DNA of 64,000 nucleotides from Spirochaetales bacterium (GTDB lineage Bacteria; Spirochaetota; Spirochaetia; ARS1246), in contig NZCE01000034.1 in NCBI GenBank assembly GCA_002688185.1, positions 6,623 to 70,622 of the forward strand, given 5' to 3'. Position 1 is the stretch's first letter. Every line of letters starts with the position of its first letter. Below are positions 61,433 to 64,000 of this stretch, piece after piece. Below the pieces are notes generated by a model. It worked only from the letters and a program-made list of their open reading frames with translations, was not told the DNA's origin and did no database searches. The position numbers were made by a program, and so were the translations under genes.

Positions 61433-63934
61433 ATGTCGAAGCGGAGAAAAAGGTACGGTGTTACAATCATTTTGGCGCTCGTATCGGTCTTTTACGCTCA
61501 CTCCGAGCTCGTTTGGGATATCTGGGGCCTACAGATGGGAGATGTGAAGCTGGTCGAAGAGCCAGTAGACGTGTTTATTCCGGCCAGTGAGCACCTTAGC
61601 CTCCAGCCGGTGAGCTTTCCAGATTCCTGGGAGAAGATTAATGCCGTAACCAAGGCTCGAGGCTCTGACTGGATATTCGAAGTAGATGTGGTCTGGTTCC
61701 GGTATCGGATTCCCAACGAGCTTATCAACGATGAACTAATAGCGATTTCGATTTTCGGCAGCCCGACCGCGTTTATCTCAGCGGCCGTATCCGTCGAGCC
61801 GATAGGCGCGACGTTCTCCTACTATATCTTCAATGCCGAAGAACTCGAACTCTCTGAGTTCCTCTACGTAAAGGTCGAGAAACCCAGCGGCGTACCAGGA
61901 AGATATCTGCGTGGACCAGCCGAAGGCTTTGAGAGTGTGCTAAGGGGGGCTTATACCGCTTTCGATCCACTCCCGATGCGCTTGGAATGGTCGGTATACG
62001 GGGAAAAAGATTCACTTGACGGACGAACTTGGTACGAGCAACGCTCGTTCACCCCGGAGATTGGCAGGAACAAGAATTTTGCCGTTCGATTCAGTCTTCC
62101 TTCTTCCTACAATGGATCTGCAGTGGACATTCTCTCCGCATATGGGGTTAAGCACACCGAAATCTTGATAGATGGAAGGCGGTACTATGCCCGTGGCTTT
62201 CGCGAGCTTTATCAGGCACCCGAAGCCGCGGCCCTTCATTGGTCAATTACCGAGGCCGCGGTCCGCATCCCGCCGGCGGACAGTCACGAAGAGATCGAGA
62301 TCAGATGGTCGTTTATTTACGGCAGCGCTCTATCGCGGGCATGGGAGTCCGGTCGAACGATTGATCCCAGTATATTGATCTTCCCGGCAGATCTGCTTTA
62401 CCGCGGCATGGCAATTTCGCCGAGTCCCATCCTGCGCAATTTAGGATCGATTTTTTTATCCATTCTTGGAGTTATTATTTTTATTGCGGGTTTTGCACGC
62501 GGAGGCGCGGGGCGGCGCCCATTCATCATTTTGTCGCTTCTCGCCGTTTCAGCCGCCATCGCCTCGTCGGACAGCTTGGATGGGTTCTATTTAGTGTTTC
62601 GTTCCATACCCATCCTCCGATGGACGCCCGGCATCCTTGTAAGTTCAGTTAAAACACTCTGTCTATTTGCGATTGGCCCGCTTTTAATCGCGTTCCACCG
62701 CGCCTCGACGAAGCATACGGCCGGTCAACTCTCCAAGGTCGTTAGCTGGATTGTCATTGGCTTTGCCGCAGCAGGGTATGCAATGGGCTTTGCTAGCGGA
62801 GTGGTCGAGGGGATCCCTTTAGCGCTAGTATTCATAATCCTCGGCCTGGTATCCGTAGGGACCGGGGCTTCTGTCGTGATTCATGCGCGGGAATCCGTCG
62901 AGCCGGAGGTAAACAGGGCTCTTGTGGCCTTCGCCACACTATTTGTATCATATATGATCTACGCAATCCTGGCCGCGTTTACTCCGGTAATCAAGATCGA
63001 CGCACGATTATTCTTTACTGCTAATTCGATATCGATTATCCTCATTGTTCTTCCTCTAATGGCGATCCCTCTGTTTGTATACCGACGAGTTGAGCGAGAA
63101 CTACGCGATGCAAACGTCGTTTTTCGACGGTTCGTACCTGACGAGTTTTTGAAATTCCTCGGCATCCAGCAGCTGATTGATATTCGTCCAGGAAAACAGA
63201 TCGAAGTCTTGCTGACCGTCATGTTTTGCGACATCCGTTCTTTTACCTCCCTTGCTGAGAGAATGCAGCCGCGTGAGGTAATGAGCTTTGTTAATCGATA
63301 CCTCGAATTTGCAGGGCCTGTAATACGTGAGAACGGGGGATTCGTCGACAAGTACATGGGCGATGGCGTGATGGCCCTATTTCCAGGCGAAGAGGCTGAG
63401 GCGCTGCGCGCGGGGGTGCAAATCGTCACGGGCCTGCCAAGTCTCGATTTAGAGATAGCCGCAAACGCTGGGATAGGCTTGCACCGGGGACACGCAATGC
63501 TTGGTACAGTAGGCGATCACGGCAGGCTTGACACCACAGTTCTTTCAGATGCGGTCAACGTCGCGAGCCGATTGCAGAGCCTATCGGCGGGCTACGGTGC
63601 GGGTATACTCGCGAGCTCGGACGCTGTAGCGCAAAAAACCGGCACATTATACTATGCGCGATTCGTCGACAGCGTGCGACTCAAAGGTCGAGAGACGGCC
63701 ACGCAAGTGTATGAAATACTTCCGGCCAAACGGAGGGATCTTCTTTCGCCGCTTGATGAGATATATGAACAGGCTTTTAAGGCTCTTTCACAACGCGATC
63801 TCGGCGAGGCTCATCGGCTTATCTCCGACTGCTTATCGGGCGACCCGACCGATCCGATATACCGAATGCTCAACGAGAGGATTCAGGATTTTCGATTGGA
63901 TCGTCATTGTCGGTGGTCTCCAGTGCGGTTTTGA
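61433..63934 (+). CDS. membrane class III adenylate/guanylate cyclase
   Basis: An 833-residue protein. Order: signal sequence, an exported sensor region of about 300 residues, seven predicted membrane segments (about residues 335-555), a short linker and a class III cyclase domain (about 595-760). MFCDIRSFTSLAERM and KYMGDGVMALF provide the two metal-binding Asp; Lys in FVDKYMGDG and Asp in LSDAVNVASRL fit ATP selection. The C-terminal 60 residues look TPR-like. Architecture recalls 7TM-DISM receptors. No ribosome site is visible before the ATG, and it follows the decayed island. Confidence 0.85.
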   Translation: MSKRRKRYGVTIILALVSVFYAHSELVWDIWGLQMGDVKLVEEPVDVFIPASEHLSLQPVSFPDSWEKINAVTKARGSDWIFEVDVVWFRYRIPNELINDELIAISIFGSPTAFISAAVSVEPIGATFSYYIFNAEELELSEFLYVKVEKPSGVPGRYLRGPAEGFESVLRGAYTAFDPLPMRLEWSVYGEKDSLDGRTWYEQRSFTPEIGRNKNFAVRFSLPSSYNGSAVDILSAYGVKHTEILIDGRRYYARGFRELYQAPEAAALHWSITEAAVRIPPADSHEEIEIRWSFIYGSALSRAWESGRTIDPSILIFPADLLYRGMAISPSPILRNLGSIFLSILGVIIFIAGFARGGAGRRPFIILSLLAVSAAIASSDSLDGFYLVFRSIPILRWTPGILVSSVKTLCLFAIGPLLIAFHRASTKHTAGQLSKVVSWIVIGFAAAGYAMGFASGVVEGIPLALVFIILGLVSVGTGASVVIHARESVEPEVNRALVAFATLFVSYMIYAILAAFTPVIKIDARLFFTANSISIILIVLPLMAIPLFVYRRVERELRDANVVFRRFVPDEFLKFLGIQQLIDIRPGKQIEVLLTVMFCDIRSFTSLAERMQPREVMSFVNRYLEFAGPVIRENGGFVDKYMGDGVMALFPGEEAEALRAGVQIVTGLPSLDLEIAANAGIGLHRGHAMLGTVGDHGRLDTTVLSDAVNVASRLQSLSAGYGAGILASSDAVAQKTGTLYYARFVDSVRLKGRETATQVYEILPAKRRDLLSPLDEIYEQAFKALSQRDLGEAHRLISDCLSGDPTDPIYRMLNERIQDFRLDRHCRWSPVRF

Positions 63935-64000
63935 CGGTGGTGGGCCCAAATAAAAGGGCATGATTTCTAAACCTTACCCATTTGCACATCGCACTGCGTA

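Noticed and set aside
1..64000. CRISPR array or intact insertion sequence
   Set aside because: No regularly spaced repeats and no intact transposase gene were seen.

Overview
The window looks like chromosomal DNA of a spirochaete, probably a free-living or host-associated member of the Spirochaetales. The evidence is gene order: ispE-spoVG-tRNA-rplY-pth-tilS-ftsH and rplU-prp-rpmA-obgE-nadD-LCP-rsfS runs, a periplasmic-flagellum rod/P-ring operon (flgF/G-flgG-flgA-flgI-flgJ-like) next to a short sigma factor, a DUF5312-like protein, a DUF115 protein, and a large membrane class III adenylate cyclase. Genus cannot be assigned from the sequence alone. No rRNA, CRISPR array or intact insertion sequence was seen.

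Layout. 0-10.4 kb: an unusual lipid/polyketide-type cluster behind a clear sigma70-type promoter and a 113-bp perfect inverted-repeat element. It encodes a ketosynthase, a FabG-like reductase, an HMG-CoA-synthase-like enzyme, two crotonase-fold proteins resembling PksH (ECH1) and PksI (ECH2), a second SDR, an acyl carrier protein, an alpha-oxoamine synthase, a FabA/FabZ-type dehydratase, a convergent FabF-type ketosynthase and an Sfp-type phosphopantetheinyl transferase. It looks like a self-contained type II fatty-acid/polyketide assembly line with a beta-branching cassette, ending in PLP-dependent condensation with an amino acid. No modular PKS, acyltransferase or thioesterase is present. 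10.4-16 kb: a long GNAT, a CPBP membrane protein, a DHRS7-like SDR, and an Rrf2 / kinase-like / TIGR04283 / TIGR04282 operon. 16-18.3 kb: a sigma70-family factor, a LysM plus catalytically degenerate LytM protein, tRNA-Pro and tRNA-Asp.

18.3-44.7 kb is mainly housekeeping: PpiD/SurA-like chaperone, DUF115, lepA, an HtrA-like lipoprotein, ftsH, tilS, pth, rplY, tRNA-Gln, spoVG, ispE, a very acidic small protein, rsfS, LCP-like protein, nadD, obgE, rpmA, prp, rplU, gltBD, pgeF and a DUF5312-like protein. 44.7-51.2 kb: citramalate synthase behind a textbook isoleucine attenuator (Ile-rich leader peptide, antiterminator and terminator), then carAB and tRNA-Glu/tRNA-Gln. 51.3-58.8 kb: apt, tsaD, a YibQ-type protein, a short sigma factor and the flagellar operon.

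59-61.4 kb, directly downstream of a tRNA-Thr gene, is a mosaic of decayed genes: UvrD/helicase-IV-like, Ser/Thr protein kinase and reverse transcriptase fragments joined to one another and broken by stops and frameshifts. It looks like the remains of a mobile or defence island. The window closes with a seven-TM adenylate cyclase; nothing is recognised in the last 66 bases.

The most interesting items are the beta-branching/alpha-oxoamine synthase cluster, the cimA attenuator and the tRNA-Thr-associated island remnant.
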